Below are positions 29,071-42,300 of a stretch of DNA of 64,000 nucleotides, one piece after another. The first letter of the stretch is position 1. The number at the start of each line of letters is the position of its first letter. The translations under genes and the position numbers were made by a program. Source of the DNA: Beaufortia kweichowensis (taxonomy: Eukaryota > Chordata > Actinopteri > Cypriniformes > Gastromyzontidae). The notes beneath the pieces were generated by a model. That model did no database searches, had not been told where the DNA came from, and was given only the letters and a program-made list of their open reading frames with translations. The stretch lies in contig CM032802.1 of assembly GCA_019155185.1 (NCBI GenBank), positions 14,303,638-14,367,637 on the forward strand, read 5' to 3'.

Positions 29071-30204
29071 TGCTAAAACTTGAAAGATTGTGCCTTGCCA
29101 GCTATTTTTATATTTAATCTGGCAAAACCCCTTGGTTACTGAACTTTTACTAAAGTAAAACCATAGTAAATTTTGCTATGATTTGTACATTACACTCATT
29201 TGACTGAAGTACTGTACAAACTATCTCATCCTTTACAAATTAGTAAGTAAAACTATTGAAAGACATAAGTCTTTTAAATATTAATAAGTATTTTAATTCT
29301 TTCCATGTCGAAACAGGCCGCTCTATTTTTTGTCGAGGGACGGATTGTTTATTTTTGTCTAATTCCTAATCAGATTCAGGCTCAAACAAACATGGTTCAT
29401 TGACACCAAGAGCCATCACATCGCTGCTACGGCAATAGCAGCAGATGTCTTGTGGTTAAGCGCTAAGCATGTGTTGGGCTGTTGAAAACAAAATCATTGG
29501 CTAAGACGTTAGCCAGTCATACGAGTTGACAATTTTACCCGAAGGCCCTTAAAGGGGAACACATAAAACCACATTTTCCAGGCAGCGTTTAAAGTGGCGT
29601 AAAGAGATCATAAAATGAATAGTTTTTTTGTATTGTTTTTACACCTCACAACAAAATAAAATATAAAAAAATCCATGCCACCCACCTTTAAAGTTTTAGT
29701 TTGTACTTGGTATGTACACATTGCAACTCAGTACATTAAGTCGACTTTAGTTAGTATGTTATACTTTCAACTTTTTATGTCATAATTATGACTTGTGAGA
29801 ACATGATTTTGTTTATGGCAGAATTTGGCTTTAGTATGCAAATAACCAGGTTGTATGTGCTTGGTCAAAAGTAAACTTTGTTAAACCTTTAAAACCTTGT
29901 TCAGGTCAACAGAGTAAGCAGTAAGAAATTACACAGCACTCTTATTATAAAATGATCGAATCCTTTATTTAAAATATTTTTAAGTAAAAGGTTAAAATAA
30001 TAATAAACAAATTAATGAGAAGAATATTTTAAAATATTCCATCGTATTGCTTCATCAGTCTTCTTATGAATGACTCGGGGACAATACTGATATAACAATC
30101 ACAATACATGTTGTAGATATTTTGTTTTAACTTTTTAGGATGCACTGTATATCTTGTGCATGTCACAGCTCAGTAAAAGATCTGTGTCCAGTGTTTGCTG
30201 ATGC
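29071..30204. other. cenpn 3' UTR and downstream flank
   Basis: AT-rich, with no further gene. The cenpn 3' UTR should occupy roughly the last 240 bp if the AATAAA at 29964 is used. Confidence 0.45.
29964..29969 (-). promoter_or_regulatory. cenpn: candidate cenpn polyadenylation signal
   Basis: TTTATT on the plus strand reads AATAAA on the gene strand about 240 bp after the cenpn stop. Position and hexamer fit, but no transcript evidence is available. Confidence 0.4.
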
Positions 30205-30305
30205 TTAGCTGGCAACACCAGGGCCTTTATCTGTGATGACAAAATAATTCCTCCCTCTCTGTGTGATGGAAGACAATAGTGGAGTAACTGGAGCTTCAAT
30301 CATGC
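30205..30305 (-). CDS. cenpn: cenpn exon 10 (C-terminus and stop)
   Basis: The acceptor ...TTTGACAG precedes 30305. The exon encodes MIEAPVTPLLSSITQRG and then NYFVITDKGPGVAS, with TAA at 30205-30207. This matches the human C-terminus IADAPLSPLL...MNYFKIRDK. It is separated from exon 9 by the transposon-filled 10 kb intron. Confidence 0.92.
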
Positions 30306-33300
30306 CTGTCAAATAAAAAGAAAGAACTGAAATTATTCACAGTTAAGTACAAATTATTTTTATATAGTGCTTTTCACAATTTTGCATTTTTTGGGGTTTT
30401 ATTGTCAAACTTCACAAACAAAGGAAATCTGCCATTTAATTTAAATGAGGCATTTCCAAAGCAAATATAAAAATAAATACACTAAACAATGAATTGATAA
30501 GCACTGGCAATCACTGATTCGTTTTTTTCACTTCATGCTGATAATATAAAAAAATACAAAAAATAAATCAGGACTTGACATTAGGCGTTGTACACTATTT
30601 ACTTGACATTAGTAAATTCTTCATCCACTTGTCAGAGTAAAAAAAAGTATTTGTCCGGAGAAAAAATATAAACTTAAATAAAAAGGAAGCTGCAGATGAG
30701 TCGTTCTGATTATACATATAAGGTGTCTTTAAAAAGCTGATAAAGTTTATAGTTTAAAAATGACAGATGTTGTACTGTAATTAGATACATACTTTTTTAT
30801 TTTCATAATCTATATTATAGGAAAGTGATAAGTAATAAAATTAAATAAAAGTGAACATGAGCCTTTAAAATTACTTTAAATGAGACATACATTAATCTTG
30901 TACAATAACAGATTTACTGCAAGTGACAAAGAGCATATCCACTGACTGACGTTCTAAAAAGCCGGGTGGAGTGGGTGGAGAAAAGTGTCAGGAGTGTCGT
31001 GTGACCGTAGAGTGTCATCAAAAATCAAAGTAAAGGTGTACAAGACAGTAGTGAGACCAGCTATGTTGTATGGGTTAGAGACTGTAGCAGTGAGGAAAAG
31101 TCAAGAGGCAGAGATGGAGGTCGTGGAGATGAGGATGTTGAGGTTCTCTTTAGGAGTGACAAGGATGGACAGGATTAGGAATGAGCACATCAGAGGGACA
31201 GTTTATGTTTTGGGGACAAGCTCAGAGAGGCCAGATTGAGATGGTTTGGACATGTACAGAAACGGGATAGTGGTTATATTGGTAGAAGGATGTTGGAGAT
31301 GGAGCTACCAGGCAGGAGGGGAAGAGGAAGGCCAAAGAGGAGATATATGGATGTGATAAAAGTTAATTGGTGTGAGAGTTGAGGATGCCAAGGATAGAGT
31401 TAGATGGAAACAGATGATTTGCTGTGGCGACCCCTAAAAGGAAACAGCCGAAAGTAGAAGAAGAAGAACTAGTGCTCCCAACTTCAAAGAGTTAAGAGCA
31501 CCAGCCAAAATTTAGGAGCACACACTTACAATTAAGAATACCATGGTTTGTCTGAATAATGGAGTATTTAGACAGACTGCCACTCAATAAACAGTTTTAC
31601 CAATAAAACAGGTAAGTGGTGTCTAGTGTGTCTTACATAGTCACCATAGTGTTAGGATTTTTTTTAGCACAGCTGAATGGAAAATGCATTCTCTGGGAAT
31701 GCCCGGAACAGTCAATGTATTAGCACACAGCATGCACAAACTGTGCAGTAAATTAGCAAATGTTCTGTATAGGAATGAAAACACAACAACAAAATGTGCA
31801 CTCGCACAATTGCACCAGAATATATTTTAAGGTCACACATGTTACATTTCGGATCATATGCAGTTGTCTAAATAATGAAGTATTCAAACAGACCGCCAAC
31901 TCAATTAACAGTTCTACCAATAAAACATGTAAGTGGTGTCTAGTGTGTTTTACATAGTCACCATAGCTTTAGGATTTTCTAAAATCACATTTTTCAATCA
32001 TGAAACCACAAACGCCCATCATATTACACAATTAAACTGTATGTGTGAGGGGAAACACGTCATATTATATGATTATTGCGCAAATATGTGGGAGGAACAC
32101 AAACGCTTTTTTGAGAGGCTTGCACGTGTATTTTAAATAACGTAACCCAAACATTGAGTCAACTATCAGAAGTCAACTCTGAATTTGAGCTCGCACTTAC
32201 AGGACAGGCATGTCCAGAATATGACTCAACAGTTTTATATGCAACGCATCACAAGAGCAGAAGCATTTTTATGTCGTTATGGCAATGAGATAATAATTGC
32301 ATGAACACACTGTGAACTTTTTCAGGTTGATGCTTTAGTTAGCAGGAGCTTTGTTGCGGAGGCAATTATTTTTGGATATTTTTAGGCTACTTGTACGCTG
32401 AGGCAAGTAAAATAACTTGCCCGTCCAAAATATTCACTTAGTCCTGGACAAGCGTTGATGTCGAGCCCTGTAAATATCGATAGAGCTATTCATTCTTTTA
32501 TTTGTCAAATAACAAAACCTGTGAACAATCAGAGTTTTCTGCTATTTGACAAATAAATGTTAATACTTGTTCACATAGGCTTTTCTGTCTCAGTGCATGT
32601 GCTGTCTCTTTTTTCTCTCTCCGCTTCAGTTATTAGCCATAAAATGATGTTTTGGAATTAGCAGCAGTGGCTTGAGATAAAATTTAAAAGATTTTGCTTA
32701 CTTTCACTTTTACGGATACCGCTATTGGTTCATCACCCTGTCATTCTCAACCCCTGCATGACAACGTCATTACACGGTCTTCCAATCACAAATCACTCCA
32801 CCCAATAAAAGAGCCCGCCAGACCACTCGCCCAGACCCCTTCGTCTCATATACTGTGTGTCTGCCGTTGTAAAGAATGTCACTTGATTAATTGTAGTCTA
32901 TGTTTGTGCGTTACATTGTTACCACGGCTCCTTGGGTTGTATGTTAATCCATGTGTATACCTGGAGAGGAGTGGACAGGTAAGAATGTCAAATGACGTAC
33001 ATCAAACAAAAGCATAATGTTCATCTTGGAGAGAAGAATATCCACTTCTAAATTTGTTGATAAATATATGAACTCGAGTGCAGCATCTAATGTAAATGAA
33101 TAGTATGTTTAACTTGCCCCTCCTGGGACCGCCACCTTACTGTGGTGGAGGGGTTTGAGTGCCTGAATGATCCTAGGAGCTATGTTGTCAGGGGCTATAT
33201 GCCCCCTGGTAGGGTCTCCCAAGGCAAACAGGTCCTAGGTGACAAGCCAGACAAAGAGCGGTCCACCCCCCCCTTATGAGAAGGTCTATATTAAATATCG

Positions 33301-36300
33301 TGACGTCGCCCGGTATGGCGCAGCCGGGGCCCCACCCTGGAGCCAGGCCTGGGGTTGGGGCTCAGATCAGCCTGGTGGCCGGGTCTTACCCCCCATGGGA
33401 CCCGGCCGGCCCAGCCCGGCGGAGTGACGTGGGGGCCACCTCCCGTGGGCTCACCACCACCTGCGGGAGGGACCGTAAAGGGGCCGTGCATTGTGGTTTG
33501 GGTGGCGGTCGAAGGCAGGGACCTCGGCGACCCAATCATCGGACACAGAACCTAACTCTAGGGACATGGAATGTCACCTCGCTGGGGGGAAAGGAGCCTG
33601 AACTAGTGCGAGAGGTTGAGAGGTACCGACTAGATATAGTCGGTCTCACCTCCACGCACAGTTTGGGCTCTGGAACCCAACTCCTCGAAAGAGGTTGGAC
33701 TCTCCACTACTCTGGAGTTGGTCAGCGGTGAGAGGCGGCGCGGGCTGGAGTGGGCTTGCTTATAGCCCCCAGCTTAGCTGCCATGTGTTGGAGTTTACTC
33801 CAGTGAATGAGAGGGTCGCTTCCCTGCGCCGGGTGGGGGATAGGTCTCTTGCTGTCATTTGTGCTTACGGGCGAATGGCAGTACAGAGTACCCGCCTTCT
33901 TGGAGTCTCTGGGAGGGGTGCTGGAGAGCTCAGTCTGGGGACTCTGTCATTTTGCTGGGGATTTCAACGCACACGGGCAACGCACGGTGACACCTGGAGA
34001 GGCGTGATTGGGAGGAACGGCCCCTGACCTGAACCCGAAAGTGGTGTTCTGTTGTTGGACTTCTGTGCTAGTCACGGCTTGTCCATAACGAACACCATGT
34101 TCGAGCATAAGGGGTGCTCATCAGCACACGTGGCAACAGAGCACCCTAGGGCGGAGGTCGATGATCGACTTTGTGGTTGTTTCATCTGGCCTCCGCCATA
34201 TGTCTTGGACACTCGGGTGAAGAGAGGGCGGAGCTGTCAACTGATCACTACCTGGTGGTGAGTTGGATCCGTTGGCCGGGAGGAAGCTGGACAGACTCGG
34301 CAGGCCCAAACGCTCTGTGAGGGTCTGTTGGGAACGCTTGGCAGAGCCCCTGTCAGAGGGTCTTCAACTCACACCTCCGCAGAGCTTTGAACGGATCCCG
34401 AGGGAGGTTGGGGACATTGAGTCCGAGTGGACTATGTTCTCCGCCTCCATTGTCAAAGCCGCCATTCGGAGTTGTGGCCGTAAGGTCTCTGGTGCCTGTC
34501 GTGGCGGCAACCCCCGAACCCGGTGGTGGACACCGGAAGTAAGGGATGCTGTCAAGCTGAAGAAGGAGTACTATCGAGCTTGGTTGGCTAGTGGGACTCC
34601 TGAGGCAGCTGATGGGTACCGGCAGGCCAAAGCGGACTGCGCACGGGTGGTTGTGGAGGCAAAACTCGGGCCTGGGAAGAGTTCGGTGAGGACTTGGAGA
34701 AGGATTATCGGTCGGCCTCAAGAGGTTCTGGCAAACTGTCCGGCCTCAGGAGGGGAAAGCGGTGCCCTACCAACACTGTATATAGTAGAGGTGGGGCTCT
34801 GCTGACCTCAACTGGGGATATTGTCGGGCGGTGGAAGGAATACTTCGAGGATCTCCTCAACCCTGCCAACACGCCCTCCACTGAGGAGGCAGAGGCTGGG
34901 GACGCGGGGATGGGCTCGGACATCACCCGGGCTGAAGTCGCCGAGGTAGTTGAGAAGCTCCCGGTGGCAAGGCTCTGGGTGGACGAGATCCGCCCTGAGT
35001 ACCTCAAGTCTCTGGATGAAGTGGGCTGTCTTGGCTGACACGCCTCTGCAACATCGCTGGAGGTCGGGGACAGTGCCTCTGGACTGGCAGACCGGGGTGG
35101 TGGTCCCCTCTATAAGAAGGGGACCGGAGGGTGTGTTCCAACTACAGGGGATCACACTCCTCAGCCTCCCCGGAAAGTCTATGCCAGGGTACTGGAGAGG
35201 AGAATTAAATCCGATAGTTGAACCTCGGATACAGGAGGAACAATGCGGCTTTCGTCCTGGTCGTGGGGAACACTGGACCAGCTCTATACCCTCTTTAGGA
35301 TACTGGAGGGTTCATGGGAGTTTGCTCAACCAGTCCACATGTGTTTTGTGGATCTGGAGAAGGCATTTGACCGTGTCCCTCAAGGGTGTTCTGTGGGGGT
35401 GCTCTGGGAATCTGGGAGTCCGAGGCCCTTTGCTAGGGGCTGTCCGGTCCCTGTATGACCAGAGCAGGAGCATGGTTCGCATTGCCAGCAGTAAGTCAGA
35501 CTCGCTCCCAGTGCGTGTTGGACTCCGCAGGGCTGCCCTTTGTCACCGGTCCTGTTCACTATCTTCATGGACAGGATTTCTAGGCGCAGCCAGGGACCGG
35601 AGGGGTCCGTTTGGCGACCACAGGATCTCATCTCTGCTTTTATGGGATGATGTTGTCCTGTTGGCTTCATCAGGCCAGGACCTACAGCGGCACTGGGGCA
35701 GTTTGCAGCTGAGTGTGAAGCGGCTGGGATGAGAATCAGCACCTCCAAATCTGAGGCCATGGTCCTCAGCCGGAAAAGGGTGGCTTGTCCCCCAGGTCGG
35801 TGGGGAGCTCCTGCCACAGGTGGAGGAGTTTAAGTATCTTGGGGTCTTATTCACGAAAGTGAGGGAAGGATGGAGCGAGAGATCGACAGGCGGATCGGTG
35901 CAGCTTCTGCAGTAATGCGGTCGATGTACCGGTCTGTCGTGGTGAAGAAGGAGCTGAGCCACAAGGCTGAAGCTCTCGATTTACATCGGTCGATCTACGT
36001 TCCTACTTCACCTATGGTCATGAGCTTTGGGTCATGACCGAAAGGGTGAGATCCAGGATACAAGCGGCAAATGAGTTTCCTCCGCCGGGTGGTTGGGCTC
36101 CCTTAGGAGATAGGGTGAGGAGCTCGGTCACTTTCGGGGAGCTCGGAGTAGATCCGCTGCTCCTCCACATCGAGAGAGGCCAGCTGAGGTGGCTTGGGCA
36201 TCTGTTTCGGATGCCTCCTGGACGCCTCCCAAGGGAGGTGTTCCGGGCATGTCCCACCGGGAGGAGGCCCCGGGGAAGACCCAGAACACGCTGGAGAGAC

Positions 36301-39300
36301 TATGTCTCTCGGCTGGCCTGGGAACGCCTCGGGGTTCCCCCGGAGGAGTTGGAGGAAGTGTCTGGGGAGAGGGAAGTCTGGGCATCCCTGCTTAGACTGC
36401 TGCCCCCGCGACCCGGTCCCGGATAAGCGGAGGAAAATGGATGGATGGATGGATGGATGGATGTTTAACTTGGCAAGAACAATGTGTAATGCTCCTCTTG
36501 TACCTCCTTTGCACAAGAAAAGCATACAGCAGTCCTCGTGCTGGGATGTTGCCCTTCTAATAGCTCCGTCATTGTGTCTCTCAATGTGTCACTTAACTTC
36601 TTACAAGTAAAGTATATCGAAGGCAGTATTATTTTTATTCTGACAGGTCGAGTCAGGGCATAGATTGTTTTATTTCATCCATTCGATTGTTCCTTGATGT
36701 GAAATAATAATATTACCAAAGTTTTGCGTGTATTGTTCGGGTCCGGCCACGGGCAGCATAACGTGGTGTTTTTTTTAATCATTTGGCACGGAGGCAAATG
36801 TTAGGAGCAGTGGCAGACTGGCTATAGGGACCAATATAATTTATTACAATATTTGTCAATATAATATATAATACATAACACCCTGTATATCATGTCTATA
36901 GCACCCAACCTGTATACAGGGAGTGCAGAATTATTAGGCAAATGAGTATTTTGACCACATCATCCTCGTTATGCATGTTGTCTTACTCCAAGCTGTATAG
37001 GCTGGAAAGCCTACTACCAATTAAGCATATTAGGTGATGTGCATCTCTGTAATGAGAAGGGGTGTGGTCTAATGACATCAACACCCTATATCAGGTGTGC
37101 ATAATTATTAGGCAACTTAACAAAAAACAAATTTATACCCATTTCAATTATTTATTTTTACCAGTGAAACCAATATAACATCTCAACATTCACAAATATA
37201 CATTTCTGACATTCAAAAACCAAACAAAAACAAATCAGTGACCAATATAGCCACCTTTCTTTGCAAGGACACTCAAAAGCCTGCCATCCATGGATTCTGT
37301 CAGTGTTTTGATCTGTTCACCATCAACATTGCGTGCAGCAGCAACCACAGCCTCCCAGACACTGTTCAGAGAGGTGTACTGTTTTCCCTCCTTGTAAATC
37401 GCACATTTGATGATGGACCACAGGTTCTCAATGGGGTTCAGATCAGGTGAACAAGGAGGCCATATCATTAGATTTTCTTCTTTTATACCCTTTCTTGCCA
37501 GCCACGCTGTGGAGTACTTGGACGCTGTGTGATGGAGCATTGTCCTGCATGAAAATCATGTTTTTCTTGAAGGATACAGACTTCTTCCTGTACCACTGCT
37601 TGAAGAAGGTGTCTTCCAGAAACTGGCAGTAGGACTGGGAGTTGAGCTTGACTCCATCCTCAACCCGAAAAGGCCCCACAAGCTCATCTTTGATGATACC
37701 AGCCCAAACCAGTACTCCACCTCCACCTTGCTGGCGCCTGAGTCGGACTGGAGCTCTCTGCCCTTTACCAATCCAGCCACGGGCCCATCCATCTGGCCCA
37801 TCAAGACTCACTCTCATTTCATCAGTCCATAAAACCTTAGAAAAATCAGTCTTGAGATATTTCTTGGCCCAGTCTTGATGTTTCAGCTTGTGTGTCTTGT
37901 TCAGTGGTGGTCGACTTTCTGCCTTTCTTACCTTGGCCATGTCTCTGAGTATTGCACACCTTGTGCTTTTGGGCACTCCAGTGATGTTGCAGCTCTGAAA
38001 TATGGCCAAACTGGTGGCAAGTGGCATCTTGGCAGCTGCACGCTTGACTTTTCTCAGTTCACGGGCAGTTATTTTATACTTTGGTTTTTCCACACGCTTC
38101 TTGCACCCTGTTGACTATTTTGAATGAAACGCTTGATTGTTCGATGATCACGCTTCAGAAGCTTGGCTATTTTAAGACTGCTGCATCCCTCTGCAATATA
38201 TCTCACTATTTTTGACTTTTCTGAGCCTGTCAAGTCCTTCTTTTGACCCATTTTGCCAAAGGAAAGGAAGTTGCCTAATAATTATGCACACCTGATATAG
38301 GGTGTTGATGTCATTAGACCACACCCCTTCTCATTACAGAGATGCACATCACCTAATATGCTTAATTGGTAGTAGGCTTTCCAGCCTATACAGCTTGGAG
38401 TAAGACAACATGCATAACGAGGATGATGTGGTCAAAATACTCATTTGCCTAATAATTCTGCACTCCCTGTACCTGTATATCTTGTCCATGGCATATTCAT
38501 CTGTATATTATCCTATTCATATTGTAAACACTGTATTCATACTGTAAATACTGTACATCTTGCACTTGCTGCTTATTGCACTTTTGGTTAGATGCCAAAC
38601 TGCATTTTGTTGCCTGGTACTTGTAATTGAATATAATCCAATCCAATCTAAAGTGTTAAAAAGGAAAAAAATACCGAATCTAACCCAAAAATCGTGATCA
38701 AAGAACCGTGCTACAAACCGAACCGAGGATTTCGTGAAAATAAAATCTAATAAAAGATCAAAGAACCTCCGCCATAGAAATATACAAGAAGGGGTGTAGC
38801 CTCTTTGATCGAGAGGGAGAGCTGTTGTAGTAGAGCGTTGTTGTCATGACGATGAAACACTTGAATAAAGCAGTGCTCACTTTCACTTCTGTTAGCCTCT
38901 GATTACTGCTGTTAGTTCTGATGATAAAGAGTTAGCTTCACTTATTCAAAGATAACTGACAGTCAGTGTAACAGTCACAGACATGCCCTACAAAACCCCT
39001 TCTAGAACTTTTATCATCTGCTGTAAAAGCTGTTCTGTGTAATACATAATTATGGTGTGCATGCACATAGATCCATAGTAGGAAAAGAAAACGGCAGGGG
39101 AGACGTGGCCACGCCACAGTAGGAAAACCGTGCACGCTTTAACAAAGAGTAAGGTTAATAGATGTACATCTTTTACACACTAGCTGACCTCTGTTGCACG
39201 TATATGTGTGGTTCTAATCGGTTCACTGGTTAGGCAAATTAACACCATTGTTACTGTTTAAGCATGAGAAGTATTATGATTTCTTGAACACACACTGAGC

Positions 39301-42300
39301 ATGCACAGAAGGGCATTAAATCTCTCTCTCACTCTTTCTCCTTCTCTGTTCCCGGCTTGTGGAATAATCTCCCTAACGCAATCCGGTCTGCCACATCCCT
39401 CACCTCCTTTAAAAAACTACTAAAAACACACCTTTTCCACGAACACCTGACAGTATAATTAAAAAAATATATATATATATTTTCTTTCCCCTACAGGTAT
39501 TTATCTAGCACTGCATAACATTGTAAAGTTAGGAAAGCACTTCTTTGTACTATTGCTGCCGCTTTTGATGCATCGCTTCATTGTCTCCTAATATTTGTAA
39601 GTCGCTTTGGATAAAAGCGTCAGCTAAATGCCTAAATGTAAATGTAACAAATCACAGCAGAATGAGAGGCAGAAGCTTGCAGATATTGCATGGGAAAACA
39701 TTTCAAGGCACGCTAAACTGATGACTAATTAAAATAGACTAGGACAGCTTGACCTATCAAGAGCGATTTAGAGGTGGGTGCTTCTTTAAGACCGGAAGAA
39801 ATCAGCTTGTTTAAGAGCACAGGAGATATGTATTTGTTAATGTATTTTTTTAACAATTAAACATAAAAACCTATTCTAGTATTCCCCTAAAACAATATAA
39901 ATACTTTGATACCATAATACCAAGTAACTGCTTGTGACAATAGAATACGTATGCTCATATTTTGCCTGTACTGTAGGACAACTAATTTTTCTACCAGGTA
40001 ACAGGTCTACAAGGTGAACGTATGCATCAACTAAAGACTTATCTCTTTTGTCAACACCTGACCCACTAATAATTGCACTCCTTTGCAAAATGATAAAAAG
40101 ATGATATAGCTTTGTGCAATGCGTTAGGTTAACTAAGACCAACTGAACTGAATTCATAGTACTTGCACACCGTTGCCCTTTTGTTTATATGACTGCATCT
40201 ATTGCTTACCTATTTGTAAGTAGCTTTGGATAAAAGTGTCTGCTAAATGAATAAATGTAAATGTAGGTCATTGACACCTCTCACCTGAAGCAACACAGTG
40301 TCGTAAAGACTGTAAAAGACTGCTGCTTGAAAACTTGACCACCCCTCTAAACAACTCCTCCTTGTCACTGAGGGTGATATTGCCCTTTCCTCTGTATCTT
40401 GTCTCAAGCTGAAAAGAAACACAGCGGACCATGTATTAATGTTTGGTTGTATATATCAGAGAGCATGTTTATTTGTATGTGTGATTAGTTTAAATTATGT
40501 GCATTCTATTAAATATATGGTACACTAACAACAGATAATTTATTTTAAACTACTAATGCAAGATCTGGGATGCATTTCACAACATACTCTATACACAGCT
40601 GACTCAAGCTTTGGTGTAGGGTTGTCTCCAAATGCTTCACAGGCCAACTGATGCCTCAAATCTTCATGGGCAGCATGTTCCTTTTCAATACATGGATCTG
40701 CATAACAGTTTACAGTTACAGTTTAGCACACTTTTTTAAAAGTAGTAGAGCACAAACTGGGACAAAGAATACAGTTCTTATAAAATAACGACAAAATACT
40801 CATAAAATACATCACGATTCTTATGGAGAAACATTAAAGCATGACAATTGTGAACAATTGTTTTAAAAGTGGTTACATACGGGGAGGACAAGCGTTTCTT
40901 TCACCCAAGATACTTAAGTGATTGATCGGAAAAACCTAACAATAAAAGAAAAACAGTACTTTAGTTTGGGAAATAGTATAACAAAACAAACATTGTATTT
41001 GGAAAAAAATTACAGAATACAAGAGCTGTATCCGAAAGCTTAGGCAGCTGACTTGTTGCCTTCTTGCCTTATTATCAGAAAATACCTTCAAAAGCAGCAT
41101 TTGCACAGGAAGGTACATTCTGAAAATAGACTTGGACAGGCTTCATAGGCAAAGTAACAGAATTACATTTGAAATATAGTTTGATTAGGCGTTAACCAAC
41201 AGAATGTTTAAAAACTATAATATTGTCTGTGCCTGTGGGCATGTGGACAGTGCTTCAGACACATAGTGCTTCACATAGAGTTTAAGTCCCGGCTCATGGT
41301 CCTTTTCCCAGTCCTGCTGCTCTCTCTACTTACCAGAGTATGTGAGCGGAATATTTCTCATGAAGTGGAGATCGCTCTTCTGACAATTCCGCTCGCTCAA
41401 CTCATGGTGCCCCTGGGTAATTTGCTAGTTTGAAAAACTTTGAAAAAGGCTAAGCAATAGTGGAGTTGCTCAGAGACGTACAAGACGTGTCTGCATGTAT
41501 GAGTTTATTCAGCATACCCCTCTGGTATTACTCGGAAAGCCCTCGTACGGTGATACAAGTTAGGGCTGTGCAATTAATGGCAATGTGGGATTTGCAAATC
41601 GCAAAAGGCTGCAATATGAGCAATATGCGCAAGACAGAGCCGGAGCAAAATCTGCGCTCTGCGTGACAGTCTCATTAACCGAGTGAGCGCACTTCTGTTC
41701 TCCCTTATCGATTCAGCTTTCAGAGCTCTAAGATCACTGTCTCTGAATGCTCGTGCATAACTCCGTGCGGCAGGTCTACCAAAACAGCGCTGCTCCTAAA
41801 CGGACGAGACGTTTAAGACGTAATTGCACACAAACAGAATGTGAACATCAAAGGCAGTGAAAGATACATCTGCCTAGGGCTGGGCGATATGGCAAAAATG
41901 TAAACTCGATAATTTTTTCCCATATTGATCGATAACGATATATATTTTGATATATAAACTGTTAATGCTGCCAGCTTTAAAAGAGTATCCCAACTATGAC
42001 TGAAGCCATAAAAATTTGAGGGTTCATTAATTACATTTTAAAGTATAGTTTTTTGTCGACAATTTCATCATTTTTGGATAATAACTTGAGGTTAGTTTCA
42101 CTTTGGTCGCTGCTTCCACTTATTTTTGTCATCCTCGTGCCGAGTTTGCTTTGCAAAGTGCCGTAGGAAATTGACTTTCTTTCATGTGAACGTTAAAAGC
42201 TGCACGCTGATTGGCTGTTGTCGCATATTTCTGCTGTGTGATTGGCTCTTATATTAATCCATATCGAGTAAATATGCCTAGAGCTTATCATGGTTATCGA

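Larger units (their letters stand above)
36830..38640 (+). repeat. LINE-like 3' UTR fragment interrupted by a Tc1 element
   Basis: Segments 36840-36916 and 38470-38640 resemble a fish LINE 3' UTR (ACTGTAAATACTGTACATCT, then GGTTAGATGCCAAACTGCAT). They are separated by the Tc1 element. No coding part remains and the family is not certain. Confidence 0.4.

Noticed and set aside
32694..33017. 107-codon plus-strand ORF with a CCAAT/AATAAAAG-like upstream region.
   Set aside because: No recognisable domain, and it lies in cenpn intron 9 among repeats. The promoter-like arrangement alone is too weak.
33239..36525. Many long overlapping ORFs on the minus strand of the Rex3-like LINE.
   Set aside because: They are antisense shadows of a GC-rich LINE coding region on the plus strand.
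40936..41118. 60-codon minus-strand ORF between cenpn exons 7 and 6.
   Set aside because: It is intronic; it does not fit the exon phases and resembles no CENP-N sequence.
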